Shown here one piece after another: positions 24,602-32,635 of a stretch of 64,000 bases of DNA (the first letter of the stretch is position 1; every line of letters starts with the position of its first letter). This DNA comes from Pseudonocardia autotrophica (lineage in GTDB: Bacteria; Actinomycetota; Actinomycetes; Mycobacteriales; Pseudonocardiaceae), in assembly GCF_000717175.1 (NCBI RefSeq), contig NZ_JNYD01000001.1, positions 310,001 through 374,000 on the forward strand, in the 5' to 3' direction. The position numbers and the translations under genes are program-made. The notes below the pieces were generated by a model, which saw only the letters and a list, made by a program, of their open reading frames with translations, did no database searches and was not told the DNA's origin.

Positions 24602-25504
24602 ATGGCGCTCGCGGCGCTCGGCCTCCTCCTGCTCGGTGTGCTCCTCGCCGAGCCGGTCAGCCGTGCCTTCGCCCGGGCGCGCTGGACGCGGCGCGACCCC
24701 GTGGGCGGGCTGCTCGTGTGGCAGGCGATCGGCCTGGCCGGCGGGCTCTCGCTGGTCGGCTCGGGGGTCGTCTACGGGCTGTCCCCGCTCGGCGACTCCC
24801 TCCCGTCGGCCATCGGCACGCTGTTCACGGAGTGGAATGAGGGGCACTGGCCGGACCGGTTCGACGCCGTCCACCTGATCGCGATGCTCGCGGCGCTCGG
24901 CGTGGGCGCGCGTCTGGTGTGGGTGCTGGGCACGATGTACCTGCGCACCGTCCGCGCCCGCCGGCGGCACCGGGACCTGCTCGACGTGCTGGCCACGCCC
25001 TGGCCGGACTCGCCCGGTACCCGCGTGCTCGACCATCCCCAGCCCGTCGCCTACTGCCTGCCCGGCCGCAGCTCCCGGCTCGTGGTCTCGGCCGGGGTCC
25101 TGGAGGCCCTGTCGCCGGAGGAGGTGTGGGCGGTCCTCGCCCACGAGAAGTCGCACCTGCGGGAGCGGCACGACCTGGTGGTCCTGCCCTTCGTCGCCTG
25201 GGGCGCCACGGCCCCGTTCGTGCGCGGGATGGTGTGCGCCCAGGTGGCGGTGGCCGAGCTCATCGAGATGCGGGCGGACGACGTGGCGGCCTGCCGCTCC
25301 GAGCCGCACGAGCTCGTCGGGGCGCTCAAGACGGTCGGCGGCTCCGCCCCCGCCGCGGCGCTCAGCTCCTTCACCGACGCCCTCGACGCCCGCATCGAGC
25401 GCATCACCGCCCACCCCTGCCCGCTGCCCTGGTACTCCCGCGTGGCCGTCCGCCTCGGCGCACTCGCACTGGTGGCGGTCCCGACGGTGCTGCTCCTCCT
25501 GTGA
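24602..25504 (+). CDS. M56-family membrane zinc peptidase (BlaR1-like, no sensor domain)
   Basis: A 300-residue integral membrane protein with several hydrophobic segments and a cytoplasmic gluzincin site VLAHEKSHLRERHD (HExxH), followed by IEMRADDVAACR, whose Glu is the likely third ligand. BlaR1/MecR1 have the same peptidase but also a C-terminal penicillin-binding sensor domain; here the protein ends after a last hydrophobic segment. It sits 29 bp after the BlaI-family gene and probably cleaves or controls that repressor in response to an unknown envelope signal. Its TGA lies inside a 40-bp palindrome. Confidence 0.87.
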   Translation: MALAALGLLLLGVLLAEPVSRAFARARWTRRDPVGGLLVWQAIGLAGGLSLVGSGVVYGLSPLGDSLPSAIGTLFTEWNEGHWPDRFDAVHLIAMLAALGVGARLVWVLGTMYLRTVRARRRHRDLLDVLATPWPDSPGTRVLDHPQPVAYCLPGRSSRLVVSAGVLEALSPEEVWAVLAHEKSHLRERHDLVVLPFVAWGATAPFVRGMVCAQVAVAELIEMRADDVAACRSEPHELVGALKTVGGSAPAAALSSFTDALDARIERITAHPCPLPWYSRVAVRLGALALVAVPTVLLLL

Positions 25505-25540
25505 GTGCTGGCTGCCCCTAGAGGGGCACTCGGCACTCAC
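25501..25540. repeat. 40-bp intergenic palindrome (GTGAGTG family, copy 2, CTAGAG type)
   Basis: Begins GTGAGTGCTGG and ends CGGCACTCAC, with centre CCCCTAGAGGGG; 4 mismatches between 20-bp halves. The stop TGA of the M56 gene (25502-25504) is inside it. From 25541 to 25645 nothing further is recognisable. Confidence 0.85.
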
Positions 25541-25645
25541 GACCCCGTACGTACTCCTCCGTATTGCGTCGGCGTTCGAGCGCGGCGAGCCTTGCCCTCT
25601 GCCGTGGTCGAGAGTCAGCTGCCGCGGTGGTAGTCGGGTAGGTGC

Positions 25646-26131
25646 ATGAACATGTCGTCGGACCCTGCCGTCCACAGCAGGAGGGCTCGCGCGGACCTCG
25701 ACGATCCGGTGGCCCGTGAGTTGTTGTCGTCCAGGATCCCGGCCCGGCTGGCCTACTCCTGGCGGGACGGGAGCCCGCGGGTGGTGCCGATCTGGTTCCA
25801 CTGGGACGGCGCAGAGATCGTGATGGCGACGCCGCCGGGTGCGCCCAAGCTGAAGGCACTCGACGAGGGCGTACCGGTCGCCATCACCATCGACTCCGAG
25901 GAGTGGCCCTACAAGGTCCTCTCGGTCAGGGGGCGGGCGCACCTCTCGAAGGTCACCGGTGTCTGCGTCGAGTACGCGAAGGCAGCCGAACGCTATTTCG
26001 GCCCGGAGCAAGGTACGGCGTGGGTGAGCCGGTTCCCGCCCGAGGTCGAGATGTGGCGCATCGCGGTCACACCCGAGCAGGTGCGCATCCTCGACTTCCG
26101 CACCCGCTTCCCGAGCGCGATGCCGATCTGA
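25646..26131 (+). CDS. PPOX-class F420-dependent oxidoreductase-like protein
   Basis: A 161-residue split-barrel protein. ARLAYSWRDGSPRVVPIWFHWDGAEIVMATPPGAPKLKAL, PVAITIDSEEWPYKVLSVRGRAHL and MWRIAVTPEQVRILDFRTRFPSAMPI follow the FDOR/PPOX pattern closely. It would bind FMN or F420 and act on an unknown small molecule. A second in-frame ATG at 25652 is possible; GGTAGGTG precedes the first. It is flanked by a palindrome upstream and the MoxR gene downstream and shares no obvious operon. Confidence 0.8.
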   Translation: MNMSSDPAVHSRRARADLDDPVARELLSSRIPARLAYSWRDGSPRVVPIWFHWDGAEIVMATPPGAPKLKALDEGVPVAITIDSEEWPYKVLSVRGRAHLSKVTGVCVEYAKAAERYFGPEQGTAWVSRFPPEVEMWRIAVTPEQVRILDFRTRFPSAMPI

Positions 26132-26226
26132 CCCCGGCCGGATCCGCGAGCGGCCAATAGCCCGTTGACCTGCACGAACACGGAAACGTTGCGCGGTAAT
26201 CATGACGCGGGCGTAGCGTGGAGGAC

Positions 26227-27627
26227 GTGCCGTTCACCGCACCTTCCGATCTTCCCCGCACCCTCGGCGCCCTCCGTGCCTCCGGGCACGAGCTCAAGGG
26301 CGTCAAGACCGAGATCCGCGACAACCTCCTCGCCGCCCTCCGCGAGGGCCGCGACCCCTGGCCGGGCATCGTCGGCTTCGAGTCCACCGTGCTCCCGCAG
26401 CTGGAGCGCGCCCTGATCGCCGGCCACGACGTCGTGCTGCTCGGCGAGCGCGGCCAGGGCAAGACCCGCCTGCTCCGTTCCCTCGCCAACCTGCTCGACG
26501 AGTGGACCCCCGTGGTCGAGGGCTCCGAGCTCGGCGAGCACCCGTACGAGCCCATCGCGCCCGAGACCGTGCGGCGCGCGGCCGAGCTGGGCGACGACCT
26601 GCCCGTCGGCTGGGTGCACCGTTCCGAGCGGTACACCGAGAAGCTCGCCACCCCGGACACCGCCGTCGCCGACCTGATCGGCGACGTCGATCCCGTGAAG
26701 GTCGCCGAGGGCCGCTCGCTGGGCGACCCCGAGACGATCCACTTCGGCCTCGTCCCGCGGGCGCACCGCGGTGTCGTGGCGATCAACGAGCTGCCCGACC
26801 TCGCCGAGCGCATCCAGGTCGCGCTGCTCAACGTCATGGAGGAGCGGGACATCCAGGTCCGCGGCTACACGCTGCGCCTGCCGCTCGACGTGCTCCTCGT
26901 GGCGAGCGCGAACCCCGAGGACTACACCAACCGCGGCCGGATCATCACGCCGCTCAAGGACCGCTTCGGCGCGGAGGTGCGCACGCATTACCCGCTCGAG
27001 GTGTCCGACGAGGTCGACCTCGTGGTCCAGGAGGCCCACCTGGCCGCGGAGGTGCCGCGGCACCTGATCGAGGTCGTCGCCCGGTTCACCCGGCACCTGC
27101 GCGAGTCGAGCGCGGTCGACCAGGGCTCCGGCGTGTCCGCCCGGTTCGCCGTGGCGGCCGCCGAGACGGTCGCCGCCGCCGCCCTGCGCCGCGCGGCGTT
27201 GACGGGGGAGGCACGCGCCTACGCCCGGCCCGTCGACCTCGAGGCCGTGCCCGCCGTGCTCCGCGGCAAGATCGAGTTCGAGTCCGGCGAGGAGGGCCGC
27301 GAGGAGGAGATCCTCGAGCACCTGCTGCGCCGGGCCATCGCCGACACCGCCCGGTTCGCGCTGCGCGGGGTCGACCTCTCCGAGCTGGCCGACGAGGTGG
27401 CCACCCGCCCGGTCCGCACCGGCGAGCGGGTGCCGGCGGCCGAGGTCGTCGCCAAGCTGCCGACCGTCGACTCGCTGACCCAGGTCGCGACGCGGCTCGG
27501 CGCCGAGGGCACCGAGGACCCGGGCCCGATGGCGAGCGCCGCGGAGCTGGCGCTGGAGTACCTGTTCCTCACCCGCAAGCTCGCCAAGGACGAGACCGAC
27601 GACGGCGACACGGTGGAATATGGCTGA
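26227..27627 (+). CDS. MoxR-like AAA+ ATPase (magnesium chelatase I-related)
   Basis: A 466-residue AAA+ protein. Walker A is LLGERGQGKTRLLRSLA, Walker B and following region is GVVAINELPDLAERIQVALLNVMEERDIQVRGY, and sensor 1 is LVASANPEDYTNRGRIITPLKDRFGAE. This is the MoxR/BchI-like clade, whose members act with VWA proteins as metal-insertion or protein-remodelling chaperones. GTG at 26227 lies 8 nt after a TAGCGT box and suits a leaderless transcript; GTG 26218 is the alternative. The partner VWA gene overlaps its 3' end by 8 bp. Confidence 0.87.
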   Translation: MPFTAPSDLPRTLGALRASGHELKGVKTEIRDNLLAALREGRDPWPGIVGFESTVLPQLERALIAGHDVVLLGERGQGKTRLLRSLANLLDEWTPVVEGSELGEHPYEPIAPETVRRAAELGDDLPVGWVHRSERYTEKLATPDTAVADLIGDVDPVKVAEGRSLGDPETIHFGLVPRAHRGVVAINELPDLAERIQVALLNVMEERDIQVRGYTLRLPLDVLLVASANPEDYTNRGRIITPLKDRFGAEVRTHYPLEVSDEVDLVVQEAHLAAEVPRHLIEVVARFTRHLRESSAVDQGSGVSARFAVAAAETVAAAALRRAALTGEARAYARPVDLEAVPAVLRGKIEFESGEEGREEEILEHLLRRAIADTARFALRGVDLSELADEVATRPVRTGERVPAAEVVAKLPTVDSLTQVATRLGAEGTEDPGPMASAAELALEYLFLTRKLAKDETDDGDTVEYG

Positions 27628-29575
27628 TCCGCGCCGCAGGAGACTCCGCTACGCCTACGGCCCGTACGCCGGCGGGCCGGACCCGCTCGCCCCGCCGTTC
27701 GACATCCGGTCGGCGATGGACCAGATCGGCCGGGACGTCATGGAGGGCTCCTCGCCGCGCCAGGCGCTGCAGGAGCTGCTCCGGAGGGGGCTCGACGGCC
27801 GCCGCGGGCTCGACGACCTGACCCGCCAGGTCTGGGAGCGCCGCCGCACCCTGCAGCGGGATAACCGGCTCGACGGCACGTTGCAGGAGGTCCGCGAGCT
27901 GCTGCAGCGCGCCCTCGACGCCGAGCGGCAGTCGCTGGGCAACGAGAACTCCGACGACGCCCGGTTCCGCGAGATGCAGCTCGACGCGCTGCCGAACGAC
28001 ACCGGCGGCGCGGTCCGCGAGCTCAACGAGTACGACTGGCGGTCCGCGGAGGCCCGGCAGGCGTACGAGGACATCCGCGACCTGCTCGGCCGGGAGATGC
28101 TCGACCAGCGCTTCCAGGGCATGAAGCAGGCGATGGAGAACGCGACGCCCGAGGACGTCGAGCGGATCCACGAGATGATGTCGGATCTCAACGACCTGCT
28201 CGAGCACCACGCGGCCGGCCAGGACACCACGGACGAGTTCCGTGAGTTCATGCAGAAGCACGGGGACTTCTTCCCCGAGAACCCGCAGAACACGGACGAG
28301 CTGGCGGACCTGCTGGCGCAGCGGGCCGCGGCGGCGCAGCGGATGCTCAACTCGATGTCCGCCGAGCAGCGCGCGGAGCTGATGGAGCTGGCCCAGCAGG
28401 CCTTCGGCGACCCGCGGCTGGCCCAGCAGATGGCCCGGCTCGACTCGATGCTGCAGGCCATGCGGCCCGGCGAGGACTGGGAGGGCTCCGGCCGGTTCCG
28501 CGGGGAGAACCCGATGGGCATGGGCAAGGCCACCCGCGCGCTCGAGGAGCTGGGGCAGCTCGACTCGCTGGCCGAGCAGCTCTCGCAGAGCTACCCGGGC
28601 GCCCGGCTCGACGACATCGACCTCGACGCGCTCACCGAGATGCTCGGCGAGCAGGCCGGCGTCGACGCCCGGACGCTGTCCCAGCTGGAGCGCGAGCTGC
28701 AGCGGCAGGGCCTGTTCGAGCGGGCCGCCGACGGGTCGCTCCTGCTGTCCCCCAAGGCGTTGCGCCGGCTGGGGCAGTCGATCCTTCGGGACGTCGCCGA
28801 GCAGCTCAGCGGGAGGAGCGGGCAGCGGGACACCCACCGGGCCGGTGCGGCGGGGGACGCGACCGGGGCGACCCGGCCGTGGGCCTTCGGCGACACCGAG
28901 GCCTGGTCGGTGCCGCGGACGTTGCTCAACGCCCAGCTGCGGCGGGCCGCCGGCGACCCGCGGGCGCTCGACGTCAGCGACGTGGAGATCGTCGAGACCG
29001 AGCAGCGCACCCGCGCGGCGGTCGCCCTGCTGGTCGACACGAGCTGGTCGATGGTCGCCGAGGGCCGGTGGGTGCCGATGAAGCGCACCGCGCTGGCCCT
29101 GCACCAGCTGATCTCCACCCGGTTCCGCGGGGACGCGCTGCAGCTCGTGACCTTCGGGCGGCACGCGCAGTCCGTCGAGCTGGGGGAGCTGGTGGGCCTG
29201 GAGGGGGCGTACGCGCAGGGCACCAACCTGCACCACGCCCTCCTGCTGGCAGGGCAGCATCTCCGCAAGAACTCCGACGCGACCCCGGTGGTCCTCGTGG
29301 TCACGGACGGCGAGCCGACGGCCCACCTGGAGCCCGACGGCGAGGCCTACTTCGACTACCCACCCAGCCCGTACACCCTGCGGGCGACGATCGGGGAGCT
29401 CGACAAGCTGGCCTCGCTCAAGGCGGCGTTCACGTTCTTCGTGCTGGGCGACGACCCGCGCCTGGCGGTGTTCATGGACGACGTCGCGAAGCGGGTCGGC
29501 GGACGCGTGGTCAACCCGACCCTCGACGGCCTCGGCGCCGAGGTGGTGGCGGACTACCTGAAGCGCCGCTCCTGA
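27620..29575 (+). CDS. VWA-domain protein, partner of the MoxR-like ATPase
   Basis: A 651-residue protein with a long helical, Gln/Glu/Leu-rich region (about residues 30-400) and a C-terminal von Willebrand factor A domain from about 460. The MIDAS metal site appears as LLVDTSWSM, with TNLHHALLLA and VVTDGEPTAHL providing the other ligands. The protein has no signal peptide, so it works in the cytoplasm. MoxR-VWA pairs are thought to chaperone or insert metals into client proteins; the client is unknown here. The ATG lies within the end of the ATPase gene (8-bp overlap), so the two are co-translated. The gene ends just before a 40-bp palindrome. Confidence 0.85.
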   Translation: MADPRRRRLRYAYGPYAGGPDPLAPPFDIRSAMDQIGRDVMEGSSPRQALQELLRRGLDGRRGLDDLTRQVWERRRTLQRDNRLDGTLQEVRELLQRALDAERQSLGNENSDDARFREMQLDALPNDTGGAVRELNEYDWRSAEARQAYEDIRDLLGREMLDQRFQGMKQAMENATPEDVERIHEMMSDLNDLLEHHAAGQDTTDEFREFMQKHGDFFPENPQNTDELADLLAQRAAAAQRMLNSMSAEQRAELMELAQQAFGDPRLAQQMARLDSMLQAMRPGEDWEGSGRFRGENPMGMGKATRALEELGQLDSLAEQLSQSYPGARLDDIDLDALTEMLGEQAGVDARTLSQLERELQRQGLFERAADGSLLLSPKALRRLGQSILRDVAEQLSGRSGQRDTHRAGAAGDATGATRPWAFGDTEAWSVPRTLLNAQLRRAAGDPRALDVSDVEIVETEQRTRAAVALLVDTSWSMVAEGRWVPMKRTALALHQLISTRFRGDALQLVTFGRHAQSVELGELVGLEGAYAQGTNLHHALLLAGQHLRKNSDATPVVLVVTDGEPTAHLEPDGEAYFDYPPSPYTLRATIGELDKLASLKAAFTFFVLGDDPRLAVFMDDVAKRVGGRVVNPTLDGLGAEVVADYLKRRS

Positions 29576-29580
29576 CCCCC

Positions 29581-29620
29581 GTGAGTGGCAATAGTCGCTA
29601 TGGCGACTATTGCCACTCAC
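29581..29620. repeat. 40-bp intergenic palindrome (GTGAGTGG family, copy 3)
   Basis: The most perfect copy: GTGAGTGGCAATAGTCGC and its complement, with one mismatch between halves. It lies between the convergent VWA (+) and LysR (-) genes, and the LysR stop (29617-29619 on the - strand) is inside it. Confidence 0.9.
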
Positions 29621-30462
29621 AGGACGCGGAGGCTTCCCGCGCTGTCCAGGATCGCCCCGGCCAGGGCCTCGGCCGGGGCGGTCAGGGCGCGGCGGCCGGT
29701 CTGCAGCGTGAAGTCGAACTCGCCGAGCCGCGGCAGCCCGGGGACCGGAGCGAGCCCGCTGGGGAGCAGCGTCTCCGCGTGCGCGACGACCCCGAGCCCG
29801 GCCAGCGCGGCCGCCCGCAGCCCGGAGAGCGAGCCGCTGGTGCAGGCCATGCGCCACGGCCGGCCCGCGGCCTCCAGCGCCGCGATCGCCGCGGCCCGGG
29901 ACAGGCTGGGCGGCGGGTAGCTGACCAGGGGGATCGCGCCGTCGTCGGGCCGGTAACCGGGGGCGGCCACCCAGACGAACCGGTCGTGCCAGACCGGCGT
30001 GCCGCCCGTCCGGCCGGGGGAGCGCTTGGCGAAGAGCAGGTCGAGCTCGCCGCGGTCGAGCTCGGCCTCCAGCGTCTCGCTGAGCCCGACGGTCAGCTCC
30101 AGGTCCACCTCGGGATGGCGGCGGCGGAACCCGGCCAGGATCGTCGGCAGCCGGGTGAGCACGAGGTCCTCGGAGACGCCGAACCGCAGCCGCCCCCGCA
30201 CCCGCGCGCCGCGGAAGTGCGCCAGGGCCCGCTCGCCGGTGTCGAGGATCGTGGTGGCGAACTCCAGCATCGCCTCGCCGTCCGGGGTGAGGGCGACGGT
30301 GTGGGTGTCGCGGGCGAGCAGGGTGCGGCCCACCTCGGCCTCGAGCTTGCGGACGTGCTGGCTCACCGTCGACTGTCGGACGGCGAGGCGGTCCGCGGCG
30401 CGGGTGAAGCTCAACGTGCGCGCGACCGCCACGAACGAGCGCAGGAGCACCGGGTCCAGCAT
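29617..30462 (-). CDS. LysR-family transcriptional regulator
   Basis: A 281-residue LysR regulator. The N-terminal winged helix is MLDPVLLRSFVAVARTLSFTRAADRLAVRQSTVSQHVRKLE, followed by a periplasmic-binding-like effector domain (GRLRFGVSEDLVLTRLPTILAGFRRRHPEVDLELTVG). The ATG at 30462 lies 6 nt after a TACGAT box, suggesting a leaderless message. It is divergent from the SBF-like transporter, the normal arrangement for a regulator and its target. The 79-bp gap has an imperfect inverted pair (ATTCGCTCAT at 30461 and a partial complement near 30513). The stop lies inside a 40-bp palindrome. Confidence 0.9.
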   Translation of the reverse strand: MLDPVLLRSFVAVARTLSFTRAADRLAVRQSTVSQHVRKLEAEVGRTLLARDTHTVALTPDGEAMLEFATTILDTGERALAHFRGARVRGRLRFGVSEDLVLTRLPTILAGFRRRHPEVDLELTVGLSETLEAELDRGELDLLFAKRSPGRTGGTPVWHDRFVWVAAPGYRPDDGAIPLVSYPPPSLSRAAAIAALEAAGRPWRMACTSGSLSGLRAAALAGLGVVAHAETLLPSGLAPVPGLPRLGEFDFTLQTGRRALTAPAEALAGAILDSAGSLRVL

Positions 30463-30541
30463 TCGCTCATCGTAGGACGTGATGACAGACAGAGCGGTGT
30501 CCGTGTTTCCGAATGAGCGTCGGTGGCGGACGATAGAATCC

Positions 30542-31540
30542 GTGCTGCAGCGGTTGAAGCGTCTCCGGGACCGGGTCCGGATCGACACGTTCCTGGCGCT
30601 GATCCTCCTCACGGTGGGGATCGCGGCGCTGCTGCCCGCGCGCGGGGCCGTCGCGACCGGCGTCGGGCACGCGACGACCGTGGCCATCGGCCTGCTGTTC
30701 TTCCTCTACGGCGCGCGCCTGTCCACCCGCGAAGCGATCGAGGGGCTCAAGCACTGGCGGCTGCACGGCACGGTCGTGCTGGCGACCTTCGTGCTGTTCC
30801 CGCTGCTCGGGCTGGCGATCCAGCTCGTCCCGTCCGCGGTGCTGCCCACCGAGCTGAAGCTGGGCGTGCTGTTCCTGTGCTGCCTGCCGTCGACGGTGCA
30901 GTCGTCGATCGCGTTCACGTCCGTGGCCCGCGGCAACGTGCCGGCGGCGATCTGCGCGGCCTCGCTGTCCAACCTGCTCGGCATCGTGATCACCCCGCTG
31001 CTCACCGGCCTGCTGCTCTCCTCGCAAGGCGGGATCTCCGGGGGCGCCATCGTCGACGTCGCCCTGCAGCTGCTCGCGCCGTTCGTGCTCGGCCAGCTGC
31101 TGCGCCGCTGGATCGGTGGCTGGGTCACGCGGAACAAGAAGTACCTGCAGGTCGTCGACCGCGGCTCGATCCTGCTGGTCGTCTACGCGGCGTTCAGCGA
31201 GGGCATGGTCGAGGGGATCTGGGGGCGGCTCTCCCCGGCGGCGCTGGGTGCCCTCTTCGCGACGTGCGTGGTGCTGCTCGGCGTCGTCCTGGCGATCACC
31301 TGGTTCGTCCCGCGTCGGTTCCCGCGCGCCGACCGGATCACGATCCTGTTCTGCGGCTCGAAGAAGAGCCTGGCCAGCGGGCTGCCGATGGCGGGCGTGC
31401 TGTTCGCGGGCCCGCAGGTCGGGCTGCTCGTGCTGCCGCTGATGCTGTTCCACCAGATCCAGCTGATGGCCTGCGCCGCGATCGCCGGCCGGCTGGCCCG
31501 GCACGCAGACGAGCCGGCCGCCGCGCCCGTCCCCGCCTGA
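30542..31540 (+). CDS. Bile acid:sodium symporter (SBF-like) family transporter
   Basis: A 332-residue protein with about ten hydrophobic segments. FCCLPSTVQSSIAFTSVARGN-type wording in the middle and GSKKSLASGLPMAGVLFAG near the C-terminus mark the SBF-like (YfeH) branch, which moves organic anions with sodium or protons. The substrate is unknown and may be the effector of the divergent LysR regulator. GTG 30542 was chosen; GATAGAAT just upstream may be the -10. An upstream in-frame start at 30479 would cover the regulator promoter. Confidence 0.83.
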   Translation: MLQRLKRLRDRVRIDTFLALILLTVGIAALLPARGAVATGVGHATTVAIGLLFFLYGARLSTREAIEGLKHWRLHGTVVLATFVLFPLLGLAIQLVPSAVLPTELKLGVLFLCCLPSTVQSSIAFTSVARGNVPAAICAASLSNLLGIVITPLLTGLLLSSQGGISGGAIVDVALQLLAPFVLGQLLRRWIGGWVTRNKKYLQVVDRGSILLVVYAAFSEGMVEGIWGRLSPAALGALFATCVVLLGVVLAITWFVPRRFPRADRITILFCGSKKSLASGLPMAGVLFAGPQVGLLVLPLMLFHQIQLMACAAIAGRLARHADEPAAAPVPA

Positions 31541-31619
31541 TCCTGCGAGTCGAATCCCGGGGAACGGGAATGCGTGGTTCGTGACGCGAGAGTGCCGGCT
31601 CGCGGGGGAGGGGAGCGGC

Positions 31620-31787
31620 ATGTGGACCTGCGAGCGCTGCGGGGCGGCGGTCGAGCCCGGCGATCCCGCGCGCCTGGCCTGGAGCGTCGAGCGGGAACCC
31701 GACGGGCGGGAGAGCGCGCTCTGCCCGGCCTGCGCCCGAGAACATGTCCGGGACATCGAGGCGCGGCTGCCGCGGGAGTGGTGGTGA
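31620..31787 (+). CDS. Small zinc-ribbon protein, 55 residues
   Basis: A short protein, MWTCERCGAAVEPGD at the start and LCPACAREHVRDIEARLP near the end. The two CxxC pairs (Cys4/Cys7 and a second pair near 39/42) form a probable zinc ribbon. GGGGGAGGGGAG directly before the ATG is a strong ribosome site, which supports it as real despite its size. Function is unknown; similar knuckles occur in nucleic-acid-binding or regulatory small proteins. Confidence 0.65.
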   Translation: MWTCERCGAAVEPGDPARLAWSVEREPDGRESALCPACAREHVRDIEARLPREWW

Positions 31788-31793
31788 CGGCCG

Positions 31794-32594
31794 TCAGGCG
31801 GTGCGCGCCGCGAGCCGGGTCACCGTCGCCTCCTCCGGGGCCGCTCGGCGCATCCGCGGGTCGAGTGCGAGGCCCACGGCGAGCACGGTCCAGAGCGCAC
31901 CGGTGAGCAGGTCCATCCGTGCGGCGTCGGCGCCGGTGAGGCCGAGCACGGCGTAGCCGACGGTCCCCTGCAGGACGTGGAAGACCAGGGTGAGCAGCAC
32001 GCTGCCGCGCGCCCGGTCGAACAGCCACACGTAGACGACCGTGATCACCACGGTCACCGGCAGCCCGACCGGGGCCAGCTGCCCGGTGACGACCAGCGGC
32101 AGGTGCCACAGTGCCACGATCGGCCCGAGGACCAGCGCCGCCGTGAGCGGCGTCCGCCTGACCTGCAGCCACGGCAGGGCGTAGCCGCGGAAGCCCGGCT
32201 CCTCGCCCATCGGCCCGTCGAGCGGGTTGACGAGCCGGACGGCGGCGACGAGGGCCAGGTCGCCCCAGGCGATCCGGGCGAGGTCGGGCGCGGGTGCACC
32301 CCAGACGGCCGCGTTCAGCGCCACGGCCACCGCGAGCACGAGCAGCGGGACGAGAATCGCGAAGGCCCAGGGCCCGACGCCGACCCGCCACCGGACGAGC
32401 CGCGCGCCCAGGTCCCGGTACCCCGCCCGGCCGTCGGCGACCCCGGCCACGATCAGCGCCGCGAGCAGCGGACCGCAGCTCCAGTGGGCCACCGGGGCGA
32501 GGCCGACCGCCTGGAGCGGCCACGACCACCACGACAGTACGAAGGTGAGCAGGAAGAACGCGACGAGGCGGTGCCGGCGCACCAGTGCGGTCAT
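31794..32594 (-). CDS. CPBP-family intramembrane glutamic protease
   Basis: A 266-residue membrane protein with about eight hydrophobic segments. Motif 1 is GEEPGFRGYALPWLQ (EExxxR type, with Pro in place of the usual residue) and motif 2 is GPIVALWHLPLVVTG (HxxP type), the active-site set of CAAX-protease/bacteriocin-processing (CPBP, ABI) enzymes. Bacterial members process or confer immunity to peptides, but most have no known substrate. The ATG at 32594 is the start. It lies at the end of the region that contains the GlcNAc operon on the same strand, with a 41-bp gap to nagA. Confidence 0.85.
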   Translation of the reverse strand: MTALVRRHRLVAFFLLTFVLSWWSWPLQAVGLAPVAHWSCGPLLAALIVAGVADGRAGYRDLGARLVRWRVGVGPWAFAILVPLLVLAVAVALNAAVWGAPAPDLARIAWGDLALVAAVRLVNPLDGPMGEEPGFRGYALPWLQVRRTPLTAALVLGPIVALWHLPLVVTGQLAPVGLPVTVVITVVYVWLFDRARGSVLLTLVFHVLQGTVGYAVLGLTGADAARMDLLTGALWTVLAVGLALDPRMRRAAPEEATVTRLAARTA

Positions 32595-32635
32595 GGGGCC
32601 GCACGGTCCGCCCGTCCGGTCCGGCCGGCATCGCC

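Noticed and set aside
24602..25504. Full BlaR1 beta-lactam sensor
   Set aside because: The penicillin-binding sensor domain is absent; only the M56 peptidase part is encoded.
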